Shown here: piece by piece, positions 39,901 to 52,330 of the stretch
Layout: every line of letters starts with the position of its first letter
Numbering within the stretch: the first letter of the stretch is position 1
From: Larix kaempferi
Taxonomy: Eukaryota > Streptophyta > Pinopsida > Pinales > Pinaceae
Assembly: GCA_027924585.1 (NCBI GenBank)
Contig: BSBM01000917.1
Location: forward strand, 9,105,501 to 9,169,500
Length of the DNA: 64,000 nucleotides
Direction of reading: 5' to 3'
Notes under the pieces: model-generated
What the model saw: only the letters and a program-made list of their open reading frames with translations
What the model was told of the DNA's origin: nothing
The model's database searches: none
Program-made: the position numbers and the translations under genes

Positions 39901-41289
39901 ATGTAAACCTTCTAGAAGCCGTGATTTTCAAAAACGGTTGATTAAGCTTTTCTTATTTCCGGACGCATGCGCAAACTATATAAAGTCGTTATGACGTAGA
40001 ATGTGCATACTTTGTAGATTCCATTGATGAAATAAAACACATTTTCTAAAAACTTGTGTTTTTTACGAAATCATGTAAACCTTCTGGAAGCTGTGATTTT
40101 AAAAAACGGTGGAAGTAAGCTTTTCTTATTTCCGGACGCATGCGCAAACTATAGAAAGTCGTTATGACGTAGAATGTGCATACTTTGTAGATTCCATTTA
40201 TGAAATAAAACACATTTTCTAAAAACTCGTGTTTTTTTACGAAATCATGTAAACCTTCTAGAAGCTGTGATTTTAAAAAACGGTGGAAGCAAGCTTTTCT
40301 TATTTCCGGACGCATGCGCAAACTATAGAAATTCCTTACGATGTAGAATGTGCATACTTTGTTGATTCCATTTATGAAATAATTTTTTTTTTCTAAAAAC
40401 TCGTGTTTTTTACGAAATCATGTAAATCTTCTAGAAGATGTGATTTTAAAAAACGGGGGAAGTAAGCTTTTCTTATTTCCGGAAGCATGCGCAAACTATA
40501 GAAAGTCGTTATGACGTAGAATGTGCATACTTTGTAGATTCCATTTATGAAATAAAACACATTTTCTAAAAACTCGTGTTTTTTACGAAATCATGTAAAC
40601 CTTTTAGAAGCTGTGATTTTAAAAAACGGTGGAAGTAAGCTTTTCTTATTTCAGAACGCATGCATAAACTATAGAAATTCGTTATGACGTAGAATGTGCA
40701 TACTTTGTAGATTCCATTTAAGAAATAAAACACATTTTCTAAAAACCCGTGTTTTTTACGAAATCATGTAAACCTTCTAGAAGCTGTGATTTTAAAAAAC
40801 GATGGAAGTGAGCTTTTCTTATTTCCGGACGCATGCGCAAACTATAGAAAGTCGTTATGACGTAGAATGTGCATACTTTGTAGATTCCATTTATGAAATA
40901 AAACACATTTTCTAAAAACTCGTGTTTTTTACGAAATCATGTAAACCTTCTAGAAGCTGTGATTTTAAAAAACGGTGGAAGTAAGCTTTTCTTATTTCCG
41001 GACGCATGCGCAAACTATAGAATTTCGTTATGACGTAGAATGTGCATACGTTGTAGATTCCATTTATGAAATAAAACACATTTTCTAAAAACTCGAGTTT
41101 TTTACGAAATCTTGTAAACCTTCTAGAAGCTGTGATTTTAAAAAACGGTTGATTAAGCTTTTCTTATTTTCGGACGCATGCGCAAACTATATAAAGTCGT
41201 TATGACGTAGAATGTGCATACTTTGTAGATTCCATTTATGAAATAAAACACATTTTCTAAAAACTCGTGTTTTTTACGAAATTATGTAA
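39901..41289 (+). repeat. Satellite monomers, mixed
   Basis: About 8 monomers. GGTTGATTAAGC copies lie at 39,936 and about 41,148, and an oligo-T replacement lies at 40,381-40,393. Near 40,121-40,300 two nearly consensus units sit side by side. No gene or foreign insertion is visible. Confidence 0.75.
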
Positions 41290-44010
41290 ACCTTCCAGAA
41301 GCTGTGATTTTAAAAAACGGTGGAAGTAAGCATTTCTTATTTCCGGACGCATGCGCAAACTATAGAAACTCGTTATGATGTAGAATGTGCATACTTTGTT
41401 GATTCCATTTATGAAATAAAACAAATTTTCTAAAAACTCGTGTTTTTTAAGAAATCATGTAAACCTTCTAGAAGCTGTGATTTTAAAAAACGGGGGAAGT
41501 AAGCTTTTCTTATTTCCGGACGTATGCGCAAACTATAGAAAGTCGTTATGACGTAGAATGTGCATACTTTGTAGATTCCATTTATGAAATAAAACACATT
41601 TTCTAAAAACTTGTGTGTTTTACGAAATCATGTAAACCTTCTAGAAGCTGTGATTTTAAAAAACGGTGGAAGTAAGCTTTTCTTATTTTCGGAGTAATGC
41701 GCAAACTATAGAAAGTCGTTAGGACGTAGAATGTGCATACTTTGTTGATTCCATTTATGAAATAAAACACATTTTCTAAAAACCCGTGTTTTTTACGAAA
41801 TCATGTAAACCTTCTACAAGCTGTGATTTTAAAAAACGGTGGAAGTAAGCTTTTCTTATATCCGGACGCATGCACAAACTATAGAAAGTCGTTTTGACGT
41901 AGAATGTGCATACTTTGTAGATTCCATTTATGAAATAAAACACATTTTCTAAAAACCCGTGTTTTTTACGAAATCATGTAAACCTTCTAGAAGCTGTGAT
42001 TTTAAAAAATGGTGGAAGTAAGCTTTTCTTATTTCCGGACGCATGCGCAAACTATAGAACGTTGTTATGACGTAGAATGTGCATACTTTGTAGATTCGAT
42101 TTATGAAATAAAACACATTTTCTAAAAACTCGTGTTTTTTACGAAATCATGTAAACCTTCTAGCAGCCGTGATTTTAAAAAACGGGAGAAGTAAGCTTTT
42201 CTTATTTCAGAATGCATGCGCATAGTATAGAAAGTCGTTATGACGTAGAATGTGCATACTTTGTTGATTCCATTTATGAAATAAAACACATTTTCTAAAA
42301 ACTCATGTTTTTTACGAAATCATGTAAACCTTCTAGAAGCTGTGATTTTAAAAAACGGTGGAAGTAAGCTTTTCTTATTTCCGGACGCATGCGCAAACTA
42401 TAGAAAGTCGTTATGACGTAGAATGTGCATACTTTGTAGATTCCATTTATGAAATAAAACACATTTTCTAAAAACCCGTGTTTTTTACGAAATCATGTAA
42501 ACCTTCTAGAAGCTGTGATTTTAAAAAACGGTGGAAGTAAGCTTTTCTTATTTCCGGACGCATGCGCAAACTATAGAAAGTCGTTATGACGTAGAATGTG
42601 CATACTTTCTAGATTCCATTTATGAAATAAAACACATTTTCTAAAAACTCGTGTTTTTTAAGAAATCATGTAAACCTTCTAGAAGCTGTGATTTTAAAAA
42701 ACGGGAGAAGTAAGCTTTTCTTATTTCCAAACGCATGCGCAAAGTATAGAAAGTCGTTATGACGTAGAATGTGCATACTATGTTGATTCCATTTATGAAA
42801 TAAAACACATTTTCTAAAAACTCTCGTTTTTTATGAAATCATGTAAACCTTCTAGAAGCTGTGATTTTAAAAAACGGTGGAAGTAAGCTTTTCTTATTTC
42901 CGAACGAATGCGGAAACTATAGAAAGTCGTTATGACATGGAATGTGCATACTTTGTTGATTCCATTTATGAAATAAAACACATTTGCTAAAAACTCGTGT
43001 TTTTAAAGAAATCATGTAAACCTTCTAAAAGCTGTGATTTTAAAAAACGGGAGAAGTAAGCTTTTCTTATTTCCGGACGGATGCCAAACTATAGAAAGTC
43101 GTTATGACGTAGAATGTGCATACTTTGTTGATTCCATTTATGAAATAAAACACATTTTCTAAAAACTCGTGTTTTTTCAGAAATCATGTAAACCTTCTAG
43201 AAGCCGTGATTTTAAAAAACGGGAGAAGTAAGCTTTTCTTATTTCCGGACGCATGCGCAAACTATAGAAAGTCGTTATGACGTAGAATGTGCATACTTTG
43301 TTGATTCCATTTATGAAATAAAACACATTTTCTAAAAACTCGTGTTTTTTAAGAAATCATGTAAACCTTCTAGAAGCTGTGATTTTAAAAAACGGGGGAA
43401 GTAAGCTTTTCTTATTTCCGGACGCATGCGCAAACTATATAAAGTCGTTATGACGTAGAATGTGCATACTTTGTAGATTCCATTTATGAAATAAAACACA
43501 TTTTCTAAAAACTCATGTTTTTTAAGAAATCATGTAAAGCTTCTAGAAGCTGTGATTTTAAAAAACGGGGGAAGTAAGCGTTTCTTATTTCCGGATGCAT
43601 GCGCAAACTATAGAAAGTCGTTATGACGTAGAATGTGCATACTTTGTAGATTCCATTTATGAAATAAAACACATTTTCTAAAAACTCGTGTTTTTTACGA
43701 AATCATGTAAACCTTCTAGATGCTGTGATTTTAAAAAATGGTGTAAGTAAGCTTTTCTTATTTCCAGACGCATGCGCAAACTATAGAAAGTCGTTATGAC
43801 GTAGAATGTGCATACTTTGTTGATTCTATTTATGAAATAAAACAAATTTTCTAAAAACTTGTGTTTTTTAAGAAATCATGTAAACCTCCTAGAGGCTGTG
43901 ATTTTAAAAAACGGGGGAAGTAAGCTTTTCTTATTTCCAAACGCATGCGCAAACTATAGAAAGTCGTTATGACGTAGAATGTGCATACTTTGTTGATTCC
44001 ATTTATGAAA
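41290..44010 (+). repeat. Block repeated at 50.1-52.3 kb and 60.3-61.9 kb, first copy
   Basis: CCAGAAG at 41295, TATATCCG at 41857, GAACGT at 42057 and AACGGGAGAAG with TTTCAGAATGCATGCG at 42181-42214 all recur exactly 8,820 bp downstream. GTAAGCG (43574) recurs at 51703, offset 8,129 bp, so four monomers present here (about 42.9-43.57 kb, carrying CATTTGCT at 42981) are absent from the second copy. The third copy keeps them: GAACGT at 60388 and CATTTGC at 61312, 924 bp apart as here. Confidence 0.82.
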
Positions 44011-47000
44011 TAAAACACATTTTATAAAAACTCGTGTTTTTTAAGAAATCATGTAAACCTTCTAGAAGCTGTGATTTTAAAAAACGATGGAAGTGAGCTT
44101 TTCTTATCTCCGGACGCATGCGCAAACTATAGAAAGTCGTTATGACGTAGAATGTGCATACTTTGTTGATTCTATTTATGAAATAAAACACATTTTCTAA
44201 AAACTCGTGTTTTTTACGAAATCGTGTAAACCTTCTAGAAGCTGTGATTTTAAAAAACGGTGGAAGTAAGCTTTTCTTATTTTCGGACGAATGCGCAAAC
44301 TATAGAAAGTCGTTAGGATGTAGAATGTGCATACTTTGTTGATTCCATTTATGAAATAAAACGAATTTTCTAAAAACCCGTGTTTTTTACGAAATCATGT
44401 AAACCTTCTAGAAGCTGTGATTTTAAAAAACGGTGGAAGTAAGCTTTTCTTATATACGGACGCATGCGCAAACTATAGAAAGTCGTTATGACGTAGAATG
44501 TGCATACTTTGTAGATTCCATTTATGAAATAAAACACATTTTCTAAAAACTCGTGTTTTTTACGAAATCATGTAAACCTTCTAGAAGCTGTGATTTTAAA
44601 AAATGGTGGAAGTAAGCTTTTCTTATTTCCGGACGCTTGCGCAAACTATAGAATGTCGTTATGACGTAGATTGTGCATAATTTGTAGATTCCATTTATGA
44701 AATATAACACATTTTCTAAAAACTCGTGTTTTTTACGAAATCATGTAAACCTTCTAGAAGCTGTGATTTTCAAAAACGATGGAAGTAAGCTTTTCTTATT
44801 TCCGGACGCATGCGTAAACTATAGAATGTCGTTATGATGTAGAATGTGCATACTTTGTAGATTCCATTTATGAAATAAAACACATTTTCTAAAAACTCGA
44901 GTTTTTTACGAAATCATGTAAACCTTCTAGAAGCTGTGATTTTAAAAAACGGTTGATTAAGCTTTTCTTATTTCTGGATGCAGGCGCAAACTATATAAAG
45001 TCGTTATGACGTAGAATGTGCATACTTTGTTGATTCTATTTATGAAATAAAACACATTTTCTAAAAACTCGTGTTTTTTACGAAATCGTGTAAACCTTCT
45101 AGAAGCTGTGATTTTAAAAAATGGTGGAAGTAAGCTTTTCTTATTTCCGGACGCATGCGCAAACTATAGAAAGTCATTATGACGTTGAATGTGCATACTT
45201 TGTTGATTCCATTTATGAAATAAAACACATTTTCTAAAAACTCGTGTTTTTTACGAAATCGTGTAAACCTTCTAGGAGCTGTGATTTTAAAAAACGGTGG
45301 AAGTAAGCTTTTCTTATTTCAGGACGCATGCGCAAACTATAGAAAGTCGTTATGACGTAGAATGTGCATACTTTGTAGATTCCATTTATGAAATGAAACA
45401 CATTTTCTAAAAACTCGTGTTTTTTACGAAATCATGTAAACCTTCTAGAAGCTGTGATTTTAAAAAACGGTGGAAGTAAGCTTTTCTTAATTCCGGACGC
45501 ATGCGCAAACTATAGAAAGTCGTTATGACGTAGAATGTGCATACTTTGTAGATTCCATTTATGAAATAAAAACACATTTTCTAAAAACTCGTGTTTTTTA
45601 CGAAATCATGTAAACCTTCCAGAAGCTGTGATTTTGAAAAACGGTGGAAGTAAGCTTTTCTTATTTCCGGACGCATGCGCAAACTATAGAAACTCGTTAT
45701 GATGTAGAATGTGCATACTTTGTTGATTCCATTTATGAAATAAAACAAATTTTCTAAAAACTCGTGTTTTTTAAAAAATCATGTAAACCTTCTAGAAGTT
45801 GTGATTTTAAAAAACGGGGGAAGTAAGCTTTTCTTATTTCCGGACGCATGCGCAAACTATAGAAAGTCGTTATGACGTAGAATTTGCATACTTTGTAGAT
45901 TCCATTTATAAAATAAAACACATTTTCTAAAAACTCGTGTTTTTTACGAAATCGTGTAAACATTCTAGAAGCTGTGATTTTAAAAAACGGTGGAAGTAAG
46001 CTTTTCTTATTTCCGGACGCATGCGCAAACTGTAGAAAGTCGTTATGACGTTGAATGTGCATACTTTGTTGATTCCATTTATAAAATAAAACACATTTTC
46101 TAAAAACTCATGTTTTTTACGAAATCATGTAAACCTTCTAGAAGCTGTGATTTTAAAAAACGGTGGAAGTAAGCTTTTCTTATTTCCGGACGCATGCGCA
46201 AACTATAGAATGTCGTTATGACGTAGAATGTGCATACTTTGTAGATTCCATTTATGAAATAAAACACATTTTCTAAAAACTCTTGTTTTTTACGAAATCA
46301 TGTAAACCTTCTAGAAGCTGTGATTTTAAAAAACGGTGGAAGTAAGCTTTTCTTATTTCCGGACGCATGCGCAAACTATAGAAAGTCGTTATGACGTAGA
46401 ATGTGCATACTTTGTTGATTCCATTTATGAAATAAAACACATTTTCTAAAAACTCGTGTTTTTTACGAAATCATGTAAACCTTCTAGAAGCTGTGATTTT
46501 AAAAAACGGTGGAAGTAAGCTTTTCTTATTTCCGGACGCATGCGCAAACTATAGAAAGTCGTTACGATGTAGAATGTGCATACTTTGTTGATTCCATTTA
46601 TGAAATAAAACACATTTTCTAAAAACTCGTGTTTTTTACGAAATCATGTAAACCTTTTACAAGCTGTGATTTTAAAATACGGGGGAAGTAAGCTTTTCTT
46701 ATTTCCGAACGCATGCATAAACTATAGAAAGTCGTTATGGCGTAGAATGTGCATACTTTGTAGATTCCATTTATGAAATAAAACACATTTTCTAAAAACC
46801 CGTGTTTTTTACGAAATCATGTAAACCTTCTAGACGCTGTGATTTTAAAAAACGGTGGAAGTAACTTTTTCTTATCTTCGGACGAATGCGCAAACTATAG
46901 AAAGCCGTTAGGACGTAGAATGTGCATACTTTGTTGATTCCATGTATGAAATAAAACACATTTTCTAAAAACCCGTGTTTTTTACGAAATCATGTAAACC

Positions 47001-47704
47001 TTCTAGAAGCTGTGATTTTAAAAAACAGTGGAAGTAAGCTTTTGTTATATCCGGACGCATGCGCAAACTATAGAAAGTCGTTATGACGTAGAATGTGCAT
47101 ACTTTGTAGATTCCATTTATGAAATAAAACACACTTTCTAAAAACTCGTGTTTTTTACGAAATCATGTAAACCTTCTAGAAGCTGTGATTTTAAAAAACG
47201 GTGGAAGTAAGCTTTTCTTATTGCCGGACGCATGCGCAAACTACAGAATATCTTTATGACGTAGAATGTGCATACTTTGTAGATTCCATTTATGAAATAA
47301 AAAACATTTTCTCAAAACTCGTGTTTTTTACGAAATCATGTAAACCTTCTAGAAGCTGTGATTTTCAAAAACGGTGGAAGTAAGCTTTTCTTATTTCCGG
47401 ACGCATGCGCAAACTATATAAAGTCATTATGATGTAGAATGTTCATACTTTGTAGATTCCATTTATGAAATAAAACACATTTTCTAAAAACTCGTGTTTT
47501 TTACGAAATCATGTAAACCTTCTAGAAGCTGTGATTTTAAAAAACGGTGGAAGTAAGCTTTTCTTATTTCCGGACGCATGCGCAAACTATAGAAAGTCGT
47601 TATGACATAGAATGTGCATACTTTGTTGATTCCATTTATGAAATAAAACACATTTTCTAAAAACTCGTGTTTTTTACGAAATCATGTAAACCTTCTAGAA
47701 GCTG
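44011..47704 (+). repeat. Large-scale duplicate of about 18.3-23.1 kb
   Basis: GGTTGATTAAGC at 44951 pairs with 19015 (offset 25,936 bp), and CCTTCCAGAAG with TTTTGAAAAACGG at 45615 pairs with 19678 (25,937 bp) and also with 21061 (24,554 bp). The left region holds the 8-mer twice and this one holds it once. AAAATACGGGGGAAG, TTCTAGACGC (46828) and a TATATCCGG variant follow as near 22.3-22.7 kb. Confidence 0.78.
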
Positions 47705-50700
47705 TGATTTTGAAAAACGGTGGAAGTAAGCTTTTCTTATTTCCGGACGCATGCGCAAACTATAGAATGTCGTTATGACGTAGAATGTGCATACTTTGTA
47801 GATTCCATTTATGAAATAAAACACATTTTCTAAAAACTCGTGTTTTTTACGAAATCATGTAAACCTTCTAGAAGACGTGATTTTCAAAAATGGTTGATTA
47901 AGCTTTTCTTATTTCCGGACGCATGCGCAAATTGTATAAAGTCGTTATGACGTAGAATGTGCATACTTTGTAGATTCCATTTATGAAATAAAACACATTT
48001 TCTAAAAACTTGTGTTTTTTACGAAATCATGTAAACCTTCTAGAAGCTGTGATTTTAAAAAACGGTGGAAGTAAGCTTTTCTTATGTCCGGAAGCATGCG
48101 CAAACTATAGAAATTCGTTATGACGTAGAATTTGCATACTTTGTTGATTCCATTTATGAAATAAAACACATTTTCTAAAAACTCGTGTTTTTTACGAAAT
48201 CATGTAAACCTTCTAGAAGCTGTGATTTTAAAAAACGGGGGAAGTAAGCTTTTCTTATTTCCGGACGCATGCACAAACTATAGAAAGTCGTTATGACGTA
48301 GAATGTGCATACTTTGTAGATTCCATTTATGAAATAAAACACATTTTCTAAAAACTCGTGTTTTTTACGAAATCATGTAAACCTTTTAGAAGCTGTGATT
48401 TTAAAAAACGGTGGAAGTAAGCTTTTCTTATTTCCGAACGCATGCATAAACTATAGAAAGTTGTTATGACGTAGAACGTGCATACTTTGTAGATTCCATT
48501 TATGAAATAAAACACATTTTCTAAAAACTTGTGTTTTTTACGAAATCATGTAAACCTTCTAGAAGCTGTGATTTTAAAAAACGGTGGAAGTGAGCTTTTC
48601 TTATTTCCGGACGCATGCGCAAACTATAGAAAGTCGTTATGACGTAGAATGTGCATACTTTGTAGATTCCATTTATGAAATAAAACACATTTTCTAAAAA
48701 CTACTATTTTTTACGAAATCATGTAAACCTTCTAGAAGCTGTGATTTTAAAAAACGGTGGAAGTAAGCTTTTCTTATTTCCGGACGCATGCGCAAACTAT
48801 AGAATGTCGTTATGACGTAGAATGTGCATACTTTTTAGATTCCATTTAGGAAATAAAACACATTTTCTAAAATCTCGAGTTTTTTACGAAATCTTGTAAA
48901 CCTTCTAGAAGCTGTGATTTGAAAAAACGGTTGATTAAGCTTTTCTTATTTCTGGACGCATGCGCAAACTATATAAAGTCGTTATGACGTAGAATTTGCA
49001 TACTTTGTTGATTCTATTTATGAAATAAAACACATTTTCTAAAAACTCGTGTTTTTTTACGAAATCATCTAAACCTTCTAGAAGCTGTGATTTTAAAAAA
49101 CGGTGGAAGTAAGCTTTTCTTATTTCCGGATGCATGCGCAAAGGATAGAAAGTCGTTATGACGTAGAATGTGCATACTTTGTTGATTCTATTTATGAAAT
49201 AATACACATTTTCTAAAAACTCGTGTTTTTTAGGAAATCATGTAAACCCTCTAGAAGCTGTGATTTTAAAAAACGGGAGAAGTAAGCTTTTCTTATTTCC
49301 AAACGCATGCGCAAAGTATAGAAAGTCGTTATGACGTAGAATGTGCATACTTTGTTGATTCCATTTATGAAATAAAACACATTTTCTAAAAACTCTTGTT
49401 TTTTACGAAATCATGTAAACCTTCTAGAAGCTGTGATTTTAAAAAATGGTGGAAGTAAGCTTTTCTTATTTTCGGACGAATGCGCAAACTATAGAAAGTA
49501 GTTATGACGTTGAATGTGCATACTTTGATGATTCCATTTATGAAATAAAACCCATTTTCTAAAAACTCGTGTTTTTTACGAAATCTTGTAAACCTTCTAG
49601 AAGCTGTGATTTTAAAAAACGGTGGAAGTAAGCTTTCGTATATCCGGACGCATGCACAAAGTATAGAAAGTCGTTATGACGTAGAATGTGCATACTTTGT
49701 AGATTCCATTTATGAAATGAAACACATTTTCAAAAAACTTGTGTTTTTTACGAAATCATGTAAACCTTCTAGAAGCTGTGATTTTAAAAAACGGTGGAAG
49801 TAAGCTTTTCTTATTTCCGGACGCATGCGCAAACTATAGAAAGTCTTTATGACGTAGAATGTGCATACTTTGTAGATTCCATTTATGAAATAAAACACAT
49901 TTTCTAAAAACTTGTGTTTTTTACGAAATCATGTAAACCTTCTAGAAGCTGTGATTTTAAAAAATGGTGGAAGTAAGCTTTTCTTATTTCCGGACGCATG
50001 CGCAAACTATAGAAAGTCGTTATGACGTAGGATGTGCATACGTTGTAGATTCCATTTATGAAATAAAACACATTTTCTAAAAACTCATGTTTTTTACGAA
50101 ATCATGTAAACCTTCCAGAAGCTGTGATTTTAAAAAACGGTGGAAGTAAGCTTTTCTTATTTCCGCAGGCATGCACAAACTATAGAAACTCGTTATGATG
50201 TAGAATGTGCATACTTTGTTGATTCCATTTATGAAATAAAACAAATTTTCTAAAAACTCGTGTTTTTTAAGAAATCATGTAAACCTTCTAGAAGCTGTGA
50301 TTTTAAAAAACGGGGGAAGTAAGCTTTTCTTATTTCCGGATGCATGCGCAAACTATAGAAAGTCGTTATGACGTAGAATGTGCATACTTTGTAGATTCCA
50401 TTTATGAAATAAAACACATTTTCTAAAAACTCGTGTTTTTTACGAAATCATGTAAACCTTCTAGAAGCTGTGATTTAAAAAAACGGTGGAAGTAAGCTTT
50501 TCTTATTTTCGTACGAATGCGCAAACTATAGAAAGTCATTAGGACGTAGAATGTGCATACTTTGTTGATTCCATTTATGAAATAAAACACATTCTCTAAA
50601 AACCCGTGTTTTTTACGAAATCATGTAAAGCTTCTAGAAGCTCTGATTTTAAAAAACGGTGGAAGTAAGCTTTTCTTATATCCGGACGCATGCGCAAACT
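47705..50700 (+). repeat. Long variant haplotype, copy D
   Basis: Same rare-variant order as copy A at a nearly constant offset of 24,554-24,555 bp: TGATTTTGAA 47705, TGCGCAAAGG 49135, TCGTATATCC 49636, CCAGAAG 50115 and TATATCCG 50677. Copies A and D diverge after this last anchor. Confidence 0.84.
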
Positions 50701-52330
50701 ATAGAAAGTCGTTATGACGTAGAATGTGCATACTTTGTAGATTCCATTTATGAAATAAAACACATTTTCTAAAAACCCGTGTTTTTTACGAAATCATGTA
50801 AACCTTCTAGAAGCTGTGATTTTAAAAAATGGTGGAAGTAAGCTTTTCTTATTTCCGGACGCATGCGCAAACTATAGAACGTCGTTATGACGTAGAATGT
50901 GCATACTTTGTAGATTAGATTTATGAAATAAAACACATTTTCTAAAAACTCGTGTTTTTTACGAAATCATGTAAACCTTCTAGAAGCCGTGATTTTAAAA
51001 AACGGGAGAAGTAAGCTTTTCTTATTTCAGAATGCATGCGCATAGTATAGAAAGTCGTTATGACGTAGAATGTGCATACTTTGTTGATTCCATTTATGAA
51101 ATAAAACACATTTTCTAAAAACTCATGTTTTTTACGAAATCATGTAAACCTTCTAGAAGCTGTGATTTTAAAAAACGGTGGAAGTAAGCTTTTCTTATTT
51201 CCGGACGCATGCGCAAACTATAGAAAGTCGTTATGATGTAGAATGTGCATACTTTGTAGATTCCATTTATGAAATGAAACACATTTTCTAAAAACCCGTG
51301 TTTTTTACGAAATCATGTAAACCTTCTAAAAGCTGTGATTTTAAAAAACGGTGGAAGTAAGCTTTTCTTATTTCCGGACGCATGCGCAAACTATAGAAAG
51401 TCGTTATGACGTAGAATGTGCATACTTTGTAGATTCCATTTATGAAATAAAACACATTTTCTAAAAACTCGTGTTTTTTAAGAAATCATGTAAACCTTCT
51501 AGAAGCTGTGATTTTAAAAAACGGGAGAAGTAAGCTTTTCTTATTTCCAATCGCATGCGCAAAGTATAGAAAGTCGTTATGAGGTAGAATGTGCATACTT
51601 TGTTTATTCCATTTATGAAATAAAACACATTTTCTAAAAACTCGTGTTTTTTATGAAATCATGTAAACCTTCTAGAAGCTGTGATTTTAAAAAACGGGGG
51701 AAGTAAGCGTTTCTTATTTCCGGACGCATGCGCAAACTATAGAAAGTCGTTATGACGTAGAATGTGCATACTTTGTAGATTCCATTTATGAAATAAAACA
51801 CATTTTCTAAAAACTCGTGTTTTTTACGAAATCATGTAAACCTTCTAGATGCTGTGATTTTAAAAAATGGTGTAAGTAAGCTTTTCTTATTTCCAGACGC
51901 ATGCGCAAACTATAGAAAGTCGTTATGACGTAGAATGTGCATACTTTGTTGATTCTATTTATGAAATAAAACACATTTTCTAAAAACTTGTGTTTTTTAA
52001 GAAATCATGTAAACCTCCTAGAAGCTGTGATTTTAAAAAACGGGGGAAGTAAGCTTTTCTTATTTCCAAACGCATGCGCAAACTATAGAAAGTCGTTATG
52101 ACGTAGAATGTGCATACTTTGTTGATTCCATTTATGAAATAAAACACATTTTATAAAAACTCATGTTTTTTAAGAAATCATGTAAACCTTCTAGAAGTTG
52201 TGATTTTAAAAAACGGGGGAAGTAAGCTTTTCTTATTTCCGGAAGCATGCGCAAACTATATAAAGTCGTTATGACGTAGAATGTGCATACTTTGTAGATT
52301 CCATTTATGAAATAAAACACATTTTCTAAA
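50110..52330 (+). repeat. Second copy of the 41.3 kb block, four monomers shorter
   Basis: Offset 8,820 bp from 41,290 until about 51.6 kb, then 8,129 bp. It overlaps the end of copy D, so the two duplications share a junction region near 50.1-50.7 kb. It ends with TTTTATAAAAACTC near 52,150, as the first copy does near 44,022. Confidence 0.82.
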
